Below, piece after piece: positions 1-5,801 of a stretch of DNA of 64,000 nt (position 1 is the first letter of the stretch; the number at the start of each line of letters is the position of its first letter). Where the stretch lies: contig CAMWFQ010000015.1 in NCBI GenBank assembly GCA_947173495.1, positions 1 to 64,000 of the forward strand. Reading direction: 5' to 3'. The notes under the pieces are model-generated. The model worked only from the letters and a program-made list of their open reading frames with translations. It searched no databases and was not told where the DNA came from. The DNA comes from an uncultured Lachnospiraceae bacterium. Its GTDB lineage: Bacteria > Bacillota > Clostridia > Lachnospirales > Lachnospiraceae. Both the position numbers and the translations under genes were made by a program.

Positions 1-1
1 T

Positions 2-127
2 CTGTATCCGGAGAAGGCCTATGTGTGCGACATGCTGGAGAATGTAACAGAGGAGATCCCGGTTAAGGAGGGAAAGATCACCCTGTCCTTCCGGGCATTT
101 GAGGTCAAGACCATCAGAATCAGATAA
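2..127 (+). CDS. C-terminal end of a glycoside hydrolase, possibly GH38 alpha-mannosidase (partial)
   Basis: The reading frame is open from the window edge to a TAA at 125-127 and gives 41 residues ending in FEVKTIRIR. A final beta-strand of the type 'pro-phe-glu-val-lys-thr-ile-arg' closes many GH38 alpha-mannosidases and some other beta-sandwich-ended glycosidases, and the preceding acidic stretch (EEIPVKEGKITLSF) fits such a terminal beta domain. The family call is inference from a short tail. The gene start and catalytic domain lie outside the window. A hairpin follows nine bases after the stop. Confidence 0.45.
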   Translation: MYPEKAYVCDMLENVTEEIPVKEGKITLSFRAFEVKTIRIR

Positions 128-135
128 AAACAGAC

Positions 136-169
136 AACAGGCAGGGAGAAAGAAATTCCCCTGCCTGTT
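136..169 (+). terminator. Hairpin after the partial glycosidase gene
   Basis: Perfect 11-bp inverted repeat, AACAGGCAGGG (136-146) with CCCTGCCTGTT (159-169), around a 12-nt loop. It follows the stop codon closely, so it probably terminates the upstream gene, and perhaps also the convergent toxin remnant. There is no clear T-run after it, so its strength is uncertain. Confidence 0.55.
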
Positions 170-232
170 ATAGATAAATCATATACCTCAAAACGCTTTA
201 CAAAATAGAAACCATTATTTAAGTTACGGGAG

Positions 233-409
233 TCATTTATCATTGCAATGTCCTTTACAGGAAGCAATAATAATGGCACCATCTTTTTCCTTATAGACAA
301 TCCTGTTAGCGCCATCTATGCGTCTGCTCCACCAGCCGATCAGATTGTTTTTTAGCGGCTCCGGCTTTCCGATTCCTTCAAAAGTATTTCGCTGTATATC
401 TTTTATTAA
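233..409 (-). pseudogene. 5'-truncated YoeB/Txe-family toxin remnant
   Basis: On the minus strand an open stretch of about 58 codons, ending at a TGA at 233-235, carries the C-terminal two thirds of a YoeB-type mRNA interferase. It reads LIKDIQRNTFEGIGKPEP, then SRRIDGANRIVY, then IIIASCKGHCND. In the family these correspond to LIKDI.R.PFEG.GKPEPLK, WSRRI....RLVY and the terminal C.(Y/F)HY. The final catalytic-region tyrosine is missing: the sequence ends HCNDK. The first 25-30 residues (normally containing W..DYLYW) are absent, no ATG, GTG or TTG precedes the conserved part in frame, and no YefM-like antitoxin frame is visible upstream. I read it as a dead toxin fragment. Confidence 0.6.
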
Positions 410-641
410 AAAGATATTCCACCTTTCTTTTGTATCTTATCATATCATATAAAATACACATTATAAAGCATTCCCTTTCCGTTTTTTGGCGACGAAAGCG
501 GCGACAAAAGTTTGCCCGTATTGACTTTATGCCGCAAAACAGACATAATATGTGTAAACGAACGTAAGAGCTTTCCGGCGCTGACGTTGTGAAAACGGAA
601 ACGACTAAAGTCTTTTCCGATAATTCAAATACAGGAGGACA
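410..641. other. Intergenic region without recognised gene
   Basis: AT-rich start (410-480), then mixed sequence up to the ribosome binding site of the AIM24-like gene. The antitoxin expected next to the YoeB remnant was looked for and not seen. No convincing -35/-10 pair was found by eye. Confidence 0.4.
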
Positions 642-647
642 ATGATT

Positions 648-1334
648 ATGCATTACAGAGTGTTCGGCGCTCCCATGCCGGCAGTCTCTCTTACCCTGGA
701 GCAGGGGGAAAGTATCTATACACAGTCCGGCGGCATGACCTGGATGTCGGAGCATATTTCCATGGAAACCAATATGAAGGGCGGCCTGTTTAAGGGGATT
801 GGCAGGATGTTTGCGGGAGAGAGTCTTTTTATGGCTACTTATACGGCCCAGAGGCCGGGCGAGGAGATCACCCTTGCCTCCAGCTTTCCAGGAGAAATCA
901 GGATAATTGAGGTGGGGCCTGGAAAGGAGTACATAGCACAGAAAAACGCCTTTCTGTGCGCAACTCCCAATGTGACGCTCAGCGCTTATGTGACAGGAGT
1001 AAAATCCGGTCTGTTCGGCGGAGAAGGCTTTGTGCTGCAGAAATATACCGGGCAGGGGCTGGCATTTTTGGAGCTGGATGGAACCATTGTGGAAAAGGAG
1101 CTGGCCCCTGGCGAGAAGATCAAAGTGGACACCGGAAATATTGCTTTTTTTGAGGCGAGTGTGGGATATTCCTCTGAAATGGTCAAGGGCTTTGCCAACA
1201 TCCTTTTCGGAGGAGAAGGATTGTTTTTGTCCACCCTGACAGGGCCGGGGAAGGTATGGCTGCAGACCATGAGCGCATCGGAGCTGGCGCAGAGGATCAT
1301 TCCCTTTATACCGGTTTCCAGATCCTCCAATTAA
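648..1334 (+). CDS. TIGR00266 / AIM24-family protein
   Basis: The protein of about 228 residues is all beta and glycine-rich, with the opening YRVFGAPMPAVSLTLEQGES, the motif QSGGMTWM and repeated GGLF / GGEG turns. This is the pattern of the TIGR00266 (AIM24, tryptophan RNA-binding-attenuator-like beta-prism) family. Bacterial members have no firmly known activity. There is no signal peptide or membrane segment, so it is probably cytoplasmic. Two in-frame ATGs exist (642 and 648). The AGGAGG at 633-638 is only 3 nt from the first and 9 nt from the second, so 648 is the better start and also matches where family members begin. The gene lies 12 bp before rarA in the same direction and may be cotranscribed. 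Confidence 0.85.
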   Translation: MHYRVFGAPMPAVSLTLEQGESIYTQSGGMTWMSEHISMETNMKGGLFKGIGRMFAGESLFMATYTAQRPGEEITLASSFPGEIRIIEVGPGKEYIAQKNAFLCATPNVTLSAYVTGVKSGLFGGEGFVLQKYTGQGLAFLELDGTIVEKELAPGEKIKVDTGNIAFFEASVGYSSEMVKGFANILFGGEGLFLSTLTGPGKVWLQTMSASELAQRIIPFIPVSRSSN

Positions 1335-1346
1335 AGAGGAGGGGGT

Positions 1347-2684
1347 ATGGAACAGCTGTCTCTTTTTTCAGAAGAAGTAACGATAAGTGCGCCGCTGGCC
1401 AGCAGACTGAGGCCGCAAACGTTGGATGACTATATTGGTCAGGAACATCTCTTGGGGAAGGGAGGGGTACTGCGGAAGATCTTGGAGAAGGATATGATCA
1501 GCTCCATGATCTTCTGGGGGCCTCCCGGTGTGGGAAAGACGACCCTGGCCAGAATCATCGCCCATAAAACAAAAGCATCTTTTATTGATTTCAGCGCGGT
1601 TACAAGCGGCATCAAGGAAATTAAGGATGTGATGAAGCGCGCGGAAGATGACAGAATGATGGGAAGTAAGACCATTGTGTTTGTGGATGAGATCCACCGT
1701 TTCAATAAAGCACAGCAGGATGCCTTTCTGCCTTACGTGGAGAAGGGCAGCATTATTCTCATCGGAGCCACGACGGAAAATCCTTCCTTTGAGATTAACT
1801 CTGCTCTTTTATCCAGATGCAAAGTATTCGTGCTGAAGGCGCTTACAGAGGAAGATATGCTGAAGATCCTTCATAATGCGCTGACAGACCGCAGAGGGCT
1901 GGGACAGAGTGTGATCCACATAGAAGAAAGGCTCCTTAAGGCGATTGCCGTGTTTGCAGATGGAGATGCAAGAGGAGGACTCAATACGCTGGATATGGCG
2001 GTACTGAATGGGCAGATAGAGCCGGACGGTTCGATCACAGTCCGGGAGGATGTGCTGGAGCAGTGTATTGGGAAGAAGATGCTGCTGTATGACAGGAATG
2101 GAGAAGAGCATTATAACCTGATATCCGCACTGCACAAGTCAATGAGAAACAGCGATCCGGACGCGGCAATCTACTGGCTGGCACGGATGCTGGAGGCAGG
2201 TGAGGACCCGCTGTATGTGGCAAGAAGACTGGTAAGATTCGCCAGCGAAGATGTGGGTATGGCGGATTCGCAGGCACTGCAGGTGGCAGTGGCCGCTTAC
2301 CAGGCATGCCACTTTAACGGAATGCCGGAGTGCAATGTGAATCTGACCCATGCAGTGGTATACCTTTCCATGGCGCCTAAATCCAACGCGCTGTATACAG
2401 GGTATGGCAGGGCAAAAGAGGATGCGGAAAAAATGTTGACCGAACCGGTTCCGCTTCAGATCAGAAACGGGGTGACCGGCCTGATGCAGGAGCTTCACTA
2501 TGGAGAAGGGTATCAGTATGCGCATGATACGGAAGAAAAAGTGACAGCCATGAAATGTCTGCCGGATGCTCTGGAAGGCAGGGAATACTATTGTCCTTCC
2601 GGGCAGGGCAGGGAGGCGGAGGTGAAAGAGCACCTGCAGCAGATAAAGGCGTTTAAAAAGTTCCTGCTGGAAGAAAGACCATGA
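1347..2684 (+). CDS. rarA: Replication-associated recombination protein A (RarA/MgsA AAA+ ATPase)
   Basis: At 445 residues this matches the usual size of RarA, the clamp-loader-like ATPase that acts at stalled replication forks with SSB. Visible features are Walker A GPPGVGKT (58-65), Walker B VFVDEIHRF (111-119), a sensor segment ATTENPSFE (141-149) and the arginine finger in LLSRCKVF (R157). The C-terminal half is the MgsA tetramerisation region, including YWLARMLEAGEDPLYVARRL and GVTGLMQELHYGEGYQYAHD. The N-terminus MEQLSLF resembles a short clamp-binding peptide (inference). A GAGGAGGGGGT Shine-Dalgarno precedes the ATG closely. Confidence 0.95.
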   Translation: MEQLSLFSEEVTISAPLASRLRPQTLDDYIGQEHLLGKGGVLRKILEKDMISSMIFWGPPGVGKTTLARIIAHKTKASFIDFSAVTSGIKEIKDVMKRAEDDRMMGSKTIVFVDEIHRFNKAQQDAFLPYVEKGSIILIGATTENPSFEINSALLSRCKVFVLKALTEEDMLKILHNALTDRRGLGQSVIHIEERLLKAIAVFADGDARGGLNTLDMAVLNGQIEPDGSITVREDVLEQCIGKKMLLYDRNGEEHYNLISALHKSMRNSDPDAAIYWLARMLEAGEDPLYVARRLVRFASEDVGMADSQALQVAVAAYQACHFNGMPECNVNLTHAVVYLSMAPKSNALYTGYGRAKEDAEKMLTEPVPLQIRNGVTGLMQELHYGEGYQYAHDTEEKVTAMKCLPDALEGREYYCPSGQGREAEVKEHLQQIKAFKKFLLEERP

Positions 2685-2763
2685 TAGTCCGGATCGGTCA
2701 ATTTACATAACGTTGTTATTCACGGTCTGAAGGCCGCTCATAGCAACCGCATAACAAAATAGA

Positions 2764-2775
2764 GAACGAATGTTC
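2764..2775 (+). promoter_or_regulatory. LexA (SOS) box
   Basis: GAACGAATGTTC at 2764-2775 is a perfect GAAC-N4-GTTC dyad. With its flanks, AGAACGAATGTTCG differs at one position from the Gram-positive consensus CGAACRNRYGTTCG. It sits 9 bp upstream of a good -35 element and in front of the DNA-repair radical SAM gene. LexA repression is inferred from sequence and context. Confidence 0.8.
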
Positions 2776-2784
2776 GAAAAACTA

Positions 2785-2813
2785 TTGCTTTCTATAGCGC
2801 GCTGTGTTACAAT
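2785..2813 (+). promoter_or_regulatory. Sigma-A promoter of the radical SAM repair operon
   Basis: TTGCTT at 2785-2790 and TACAAT at 2808-2813 are separated by exactly 17 bp. The start codon at 2844 follows about 30 bp after the -10. The LexA box ends 9 bp before the -35. Confidence 0.65.
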
Positions 2814-2843
2814 AAATCCAAACACAGGTTCGAGGGTGCCGCT

Positions 2844-4181
2844 ATGGAAAGCAATCTTATTGTTCACAATCATGAAAATCAATCCCTTATGGAAAAGCTC
2901 CGCATTCTTTCTGATGCGGCTAAATATGATGTATCCTGTTCCTCCAGCGGAGTGGGGAGAAGAGGCGACGGAACCGGGATCGGCAATACGCTTGCTGCGG
3001 GTATCTGCCACAGCTTCGGAGCGGATGGAAGATGTATTTCGCTGCTTAAGGTTCTTTTTACCAACGAATGTATTTATGACTGTAAGTACTGCATTAACCG
3101 CAGATCTAATGATGTGCCCAGAGCATCCTTTACACCGGATGAGATCTGTGAGCTGACGATTCAGTTTTACCGGCGCAACTATATAGAGGGGCTGTTTCTG
3201 AGCTCCGGTATTTTTTACACGCCTGATTATACCATGGAACTGATTTATGAGGCGGTATACAAACTCCGAACGGTTTATCGCTTTCAGGGATATATTCACG
3301 TGAAGGCGATTCCGGGGGCGGATCCGCATCTTATACAGAGACTGGGACTTCTGGCGGACCGGATGAGCGTTAATCTGGAGCTTCCCACTGCGGAGGGCCT
3401 GAAGAGACTGGCGCCCAATAAGCATCGCAAAAATATTCTTACGCCCATGCGCCAGATTCAGCAGGGGATTACGCAGAACAAAAACGAGATCGCTGTTTAC
3501 CGGCACGCCCCTTCTTTTGTATCGGCGGGGCAGTCTACCCAGATGATCATAGGCGCTACACCGGAGAGTGATTTCCAGATCATGACGGTTGCTGAGAGCC
3601 TGTACCGGAAGTTTGAACTGAAAAGGGTGTATTATTCAGCCTTTGTCAGCGTCAATGCGGACAGGGAACTGCCGGCGCTGCCTTCCGGCCCGCCACTGCT
3701 CCGGGAGCACAGATTGTATCAGGCAGACTGGCTGCTCCGGTTTTATGGGTTTGAGGCCGGTGAGCTTTTGACGGAAGAAAAACCAAATTTCAATGTTTTT
3801 CTGGACCCTAAAGCGGATTGGGCGCTGCGGCATCTGGAGCAGTTCCCGGTGGAGATCAACAGGGCGGATTACAGGACACTTCTCCGGGTGCCGGGAATCG
3901 GGGTAAAGAGCGCCCAGAGAATCGTCAGGGCAAGAAGGAGCGGAAGCCTGAATTTTGACAATCTGAAGAAAATAGGCGTAACGTTAAAGCGTGCGCTTTA
4001 CTTTATCACCTGTAACGGTAAGATGATGTATCCGACCAGGATGGAGGAGGACTACATTACCCGGAATCTGGTCGGAGAGAAGGAAAAGCTTCCTTTTGAC
4101 AGAGATGGAATGACCTATCGTCAGCTTTCGATTTTTGACTTTGCATCAGAGGAAAAGGGACAATGGAAGAATATTATCTGA
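2844..4181 (+). CDS. Putative DNA modification/repair radical SAM protein (TIGR03916 type)
   Basis: This 445-residue protein combines a radical SAM core with a C-terminal helix-hairpin-helix. The cluster motif is CX3CX2C at Cys76, Cys80 and Cys83 (NECIYDCKYC). The tail contains LRVPGIGVKSAQRIVRARR, a HhH DNA-binding motif. The N-terminal LSDAAKYDVSCSSSGVGRR is typical of the TIGR03916 family, which pairs with a TIGR03915 partner in many Firmicutes; the chemistry is not established. A LexA box and promoter lie just upstream, pointing to damage-inducible expression. The start at 2844 has only a weak GAGGG in front; Met16 (2889) is an alternative with no better site. The gene overlaps the next by 19 nt. 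Confidence 0.85.
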   Translation: MESNLIVHNHENQSLMEKLRILSDAAKYDVSCSSSGVGRRGDGTGIGNTLAAGICHSFGADGRCISLLKVLFTNECIYDCKYCINRRSNDVPRASFTPDEICELTIQFYRRNYIEGLFLSSGIFYTPDYTMELIYEAVYKLRTVYRFQGYIHVKAIPGADPHLIQRLGLLADRMSVNLELPTAEGLKRLAPNKHRKNILTPMRQIQQGITQNKNEIAVYRHAPSFVSAGQSTQMIIGATPESDFQIMTVAESLYRKFELKRVYYSAFVSVNADRELPALPSGPPLLREHRLYQADWLLRFYGFEAGELLTEEKPNFNVFLDPKADWALRHLEQFPVEINRADYRTLLRVPGIGVKSAQRIVRARRSGSLNFDNLKKIGVTLKRALYFITCNGKMMYPTRMEEDYITRNLVGEKEKLPFDRDGMTYRQLSIFDFASEEKGQWKNII

Positions 4182-4936
4182 TCTGTGAGGATTCCCTGGA
4201 AGGAATATTCACAGGGATTTATGACGCATATTTAAAAAAGAAACCCCACGGGCAGATTCATCTGTGTGTGGGTGAGGAGGACAATTACAGGCTGTTTGCA
4301 GTTTATGAGACCTGTATGCCGGATGATACAAAGGCCGCCCGGGTAGCGGGAACGATCCTTAAAAAGATGGGCAATGAGGCCTATATGGCTGTCTGCCGGG
4401 CGCTTGCCTCCGCAGCTGAAGACAAAGCCGAAGCGGTATATAAGACGGTGGTGGCAGGCCTTTCCATGAAAAGGCCCGGTCAGGTTATGGGAGATCTGAG
4501 AAATCCCTATATCCATCGGGTGTTTGAACTTGCAAGATTTACGGCAAACGAGGCGCATTATCATGTGGAATTTTTGCGGTTCAGGGAGCTGGAGAGCGGG
4601 ATTTTGTATGCACCTATGGGACCGAAAAATAATGTGATCACGTTTATTGTTCCTCATTTTGCGGACAGACTTCCCCTGGAAAATTTTGTGATTCACGATA
4701 CGCTGCGGAATATTTTTGCGCTGCATCCTGCCCGAAAGAACTGGTACCTTGTCAGCGGAGATGAGGAAATGAGCCGGATAGAGCATCCCATTTCTCCTGA
4801 AGAGAAAAAGTACAGCGAACTGTTTTCCGCCTTTTTTCATACCATACCCATAAAGGAGCGAAAAAACTATGGGCTCCAGAGAAATATGCTTCCTCTGCGA
4901 TACCGCGACTACATGACGGAATTTCAGGGGAAGTGA
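4163..4936 (+). CDS. TIGR03915-family DNA metabolism protein (partner of the radical SAM enzyme)
   Basis: 257 residues beginning YYLICEDSLEGIFTGIYDAY, the hallmark opening of the TIGR03915 family, which is encoded beside TIGR03916 radical SAM proteins and is linked to uracil-DNA-glycosylase-like functions. No catalytic motif can be assigned by eye. The C-terminal region (YSELFSAFFHTIPIKERKN ... LPLRYRDYMTEF) is conserved in the family. The 19-nt overlap with the upstream gene implies translational coupling and one SOS-controlled operon. The SD is GGAAAAGGGAC ahead of the ATG. Confidence 0.82.
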   Translation: MEEYYLICEDSLEGIFTGIYDAYLKKKPHGQIHLCVGEEDNYRLFAVYETCMPDDTKAARVAGTILKKMGNEAYMAVCRALASAAEDKAEAVYKTVVAGLSMKRPGQVMGDLRNPYIHRVFELARFTANEAHYHVEFLRFRELESGILYAPMGPKNNVITFIVPHFADRLPLENFVIHDTLRNIFALHPARKNWYLVSGDEEMSRIEHPISPEEKKYSELFSAFFHTIPIKERKNYGLQRNMLPLRYRDYMTEFQGK

Positions 4937-4998
4937 AAGTATATTACGGAAAATTCCGGTAATACTAGTTTAAAGGGAAATTGTACCAGAAAAAATAC

Positions 4999-5027
4999 TT
5001 TACAAAATGGAAAGGTAGTGGTACGAT
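4999..5027 (+). promoter_or_regulatory. Promoter of the HPr-like gene
   Basis: TTTACA (4999-5004) and TACGAT (5022-5027) with a 17-bp spacer. Transcription would start near 5034, so the cre-like palindrome at 5037-5050 lies just downstream of the start site. Confidence 0.6.
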
Positions 5028-5036
5028 TTCAAAACA

Positions 5037-5050
5037 AGAAAACGTTTTCT
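5037..5050. promoter_or_regulatory. CcpA cre-like operator
   Basis: AGAAAACGTTTTCT is a perfect 14-bp palindrome. It matches the core of the catabolite-responsive element (TGNNARCGNWWWCA) except at the two end bases. Its place just after the predicted transcription start would suit roadblock repression. CcpA itself is not in the window. Confidence 0.6.
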
Positions 5051-5081
5051 ATGTAAGGATTCGAAAGGTGAGGTGATGATT

Positions 5082-5309
5082 ATGAAGCAGCGCAAAATTA
5101 AATTGAAATTGGATGAAGTGAAGGACTTCGTGGTCACGGCTTCAAAATGTGATTTTGATATTGATGTTTTTTATAACAGATTCACGGTAGATGCAAAATC
5201 TATTGTCGGAGTACTGGGGCTTGATCTGAATCAGATTCTTACAGTTTCTTATAACGGCTACAATTCTGATTTTGAAAATATGATCAACCGTCTTGCAATG
5301 GCAGGATGA
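5082..5309 (+). CDS. HPr-fold protein lacking the phosphocarrier histidine (Crh-like)
   Basis: A 75-residue protein with the HPr beta-alpha pattern. The segment around the regulatory serine is kept: DAKSIVGVLGLDL matches HPr's GKSIMGVMSLGI, so Ser40 corresponds to HPr Ser46. The active-site block (LHARPA with His15) is replaced by SKCDFDIDVFYNRF, so it cannot carry phosphate from enzyme I. Bacillus Crh has the same combination and acts only as a CcpA corepressor after HPr kinase phosphorylates the serine. GTG (5073), ATG (5076) and ATG (5082) are possible starts; AAGGTGAGGT lies at the right distance only for 5082. A promoter and cre palindrome precede it. The Crh-like role is inference. Confidence 0.75.
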   Translation: MKQRKIKLKLDEVKDFVVTASKCDFDIDVFYNRFTVDAKSIVGVLGLDLNQILTVSYNGYNSDFENMINRLAMAG

Positions 5310-5347
5310 GGGTTTTATATCGAATCGTTGTTACTTTTCATGGCTCA

Positions 5348-5372
5348 GGAATGCGCACAGGCTGCGCATTCC
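5348..5372 (+). terminator. Hairpin after the HPr-like gene
   Basis: GGAATGCGCA (5348-5357) pairs perfectly with TGCGCATTCC (5363-5372) around a 5-nt loop, 39 nt after the stop codon. No T-run follows, so it may stabilise the 3' end rather than terminate. Confidence 0.5.
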
Positions 5373-5516
5373 GTGAGAACATGATGCAGGAGTGAGGGGC
5401 GATTTTTGTGCAGCAAAACTTGGAATATAGCCCCGAATTGCTGCTATGAGCGGCTCCTAGGCCGTGAATAGTAGCGAATCGTTATAGTTTTTGAGCAATT
5501 GAATAAGCATCTGATT
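5373..5516. other. Intergenic stretch without recognised gene
   Basis: No ORF with a ribosome binding site is seen. The sequence CGAATCGTT occurs at about 5320 and again at about 5475, so this stretch together with the two flanking hairpins could be a separate small transcript ending at the terminator at 5517-5565. That is speculative. Confidence 0.3.
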
Positions 5517-5565
5517 GACTCTCTGAGAAAGAAAGGGTACTATTTTCTCAGAGGGTCTTTCTTTT
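5517..5565 (+). terminator. Strong intrinsic terminator
   Basis: GACTCTCTGAGAAA (5517-5530) pairs with TTTCTCAGAGGGTC (5544-5557), 14 bp with one G-T wobble, and is followed by TTTCTTTT. The last T of this run is the first base of a GC-rich repeat copy. Confidence 0.8.
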
Positions 5566-5650
5566 ATGCGCAGGCCCGCCCAGATGAAATTGTTGCTGAC
5601 GCAACGAGCGGTCCGCGCGGCGATCAGGGGGAAAGGCGTCCCCTGCTCGA
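5565..5650 (+). repeat. GC-rich double-hairpin repeat, copy 1
   Basis: Starts TATGCGCAGGCCCGC directly after a terminator T-run. It contains a first hairpin built on TTGTTGCTGACGCAACGAGCGG and a second, CAGGGGGAAAGGCGTCCCCTG, ending CTCGA. Copy 2 follows in tandem, nearly identical. Other copies: 10080, 33356 (partial), 43550, 48880 and 50107. It resembles REP/MITE-type repeats; no encoded protein. Confidence 0.8.
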
Positions 5651-5652
5651 TA

Positions 5653-5739
5653 GTGCAGGCAGGCCCGCCCAGACGAAATTGTTGCTGACGCAACGAGCGG
5701 TCCGCGCGGCGATCAGGGGAAAAGGCGTCCCCTGCTCGA
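5653..5739 (+). repeat. GC-rich double-hairpin repeat, copy 2 (tandem)
   Basis: Almost identical to copy 1 (AGACG instead of AGATG near the start, GGGGAAAAGG instead of GGGGGAAAGG). Two further fragments of the repeat head (ACAGGCCCGC and GCAGGCCCC) follow at 5744-5764, so the array seems to have grown by tandem duplication. Both hairpins are preserved. Confidence 0.78.
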
Positions 5740-5801
5740 TTAGTACAGGCCCGCGCAGGCCCCCGGAGGAAGATAGTCAGCGTTTGTGATCAATAGCAGA
5801 G

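Noticed and set aside
5565..5764. CRISPR-like short repeats
   Set aside because: Only two tandem units of about 87 bp with no unique spacers of fixed length, and related copies are dispersed. This is a double-hairpin repeat, not a CRISPR array.
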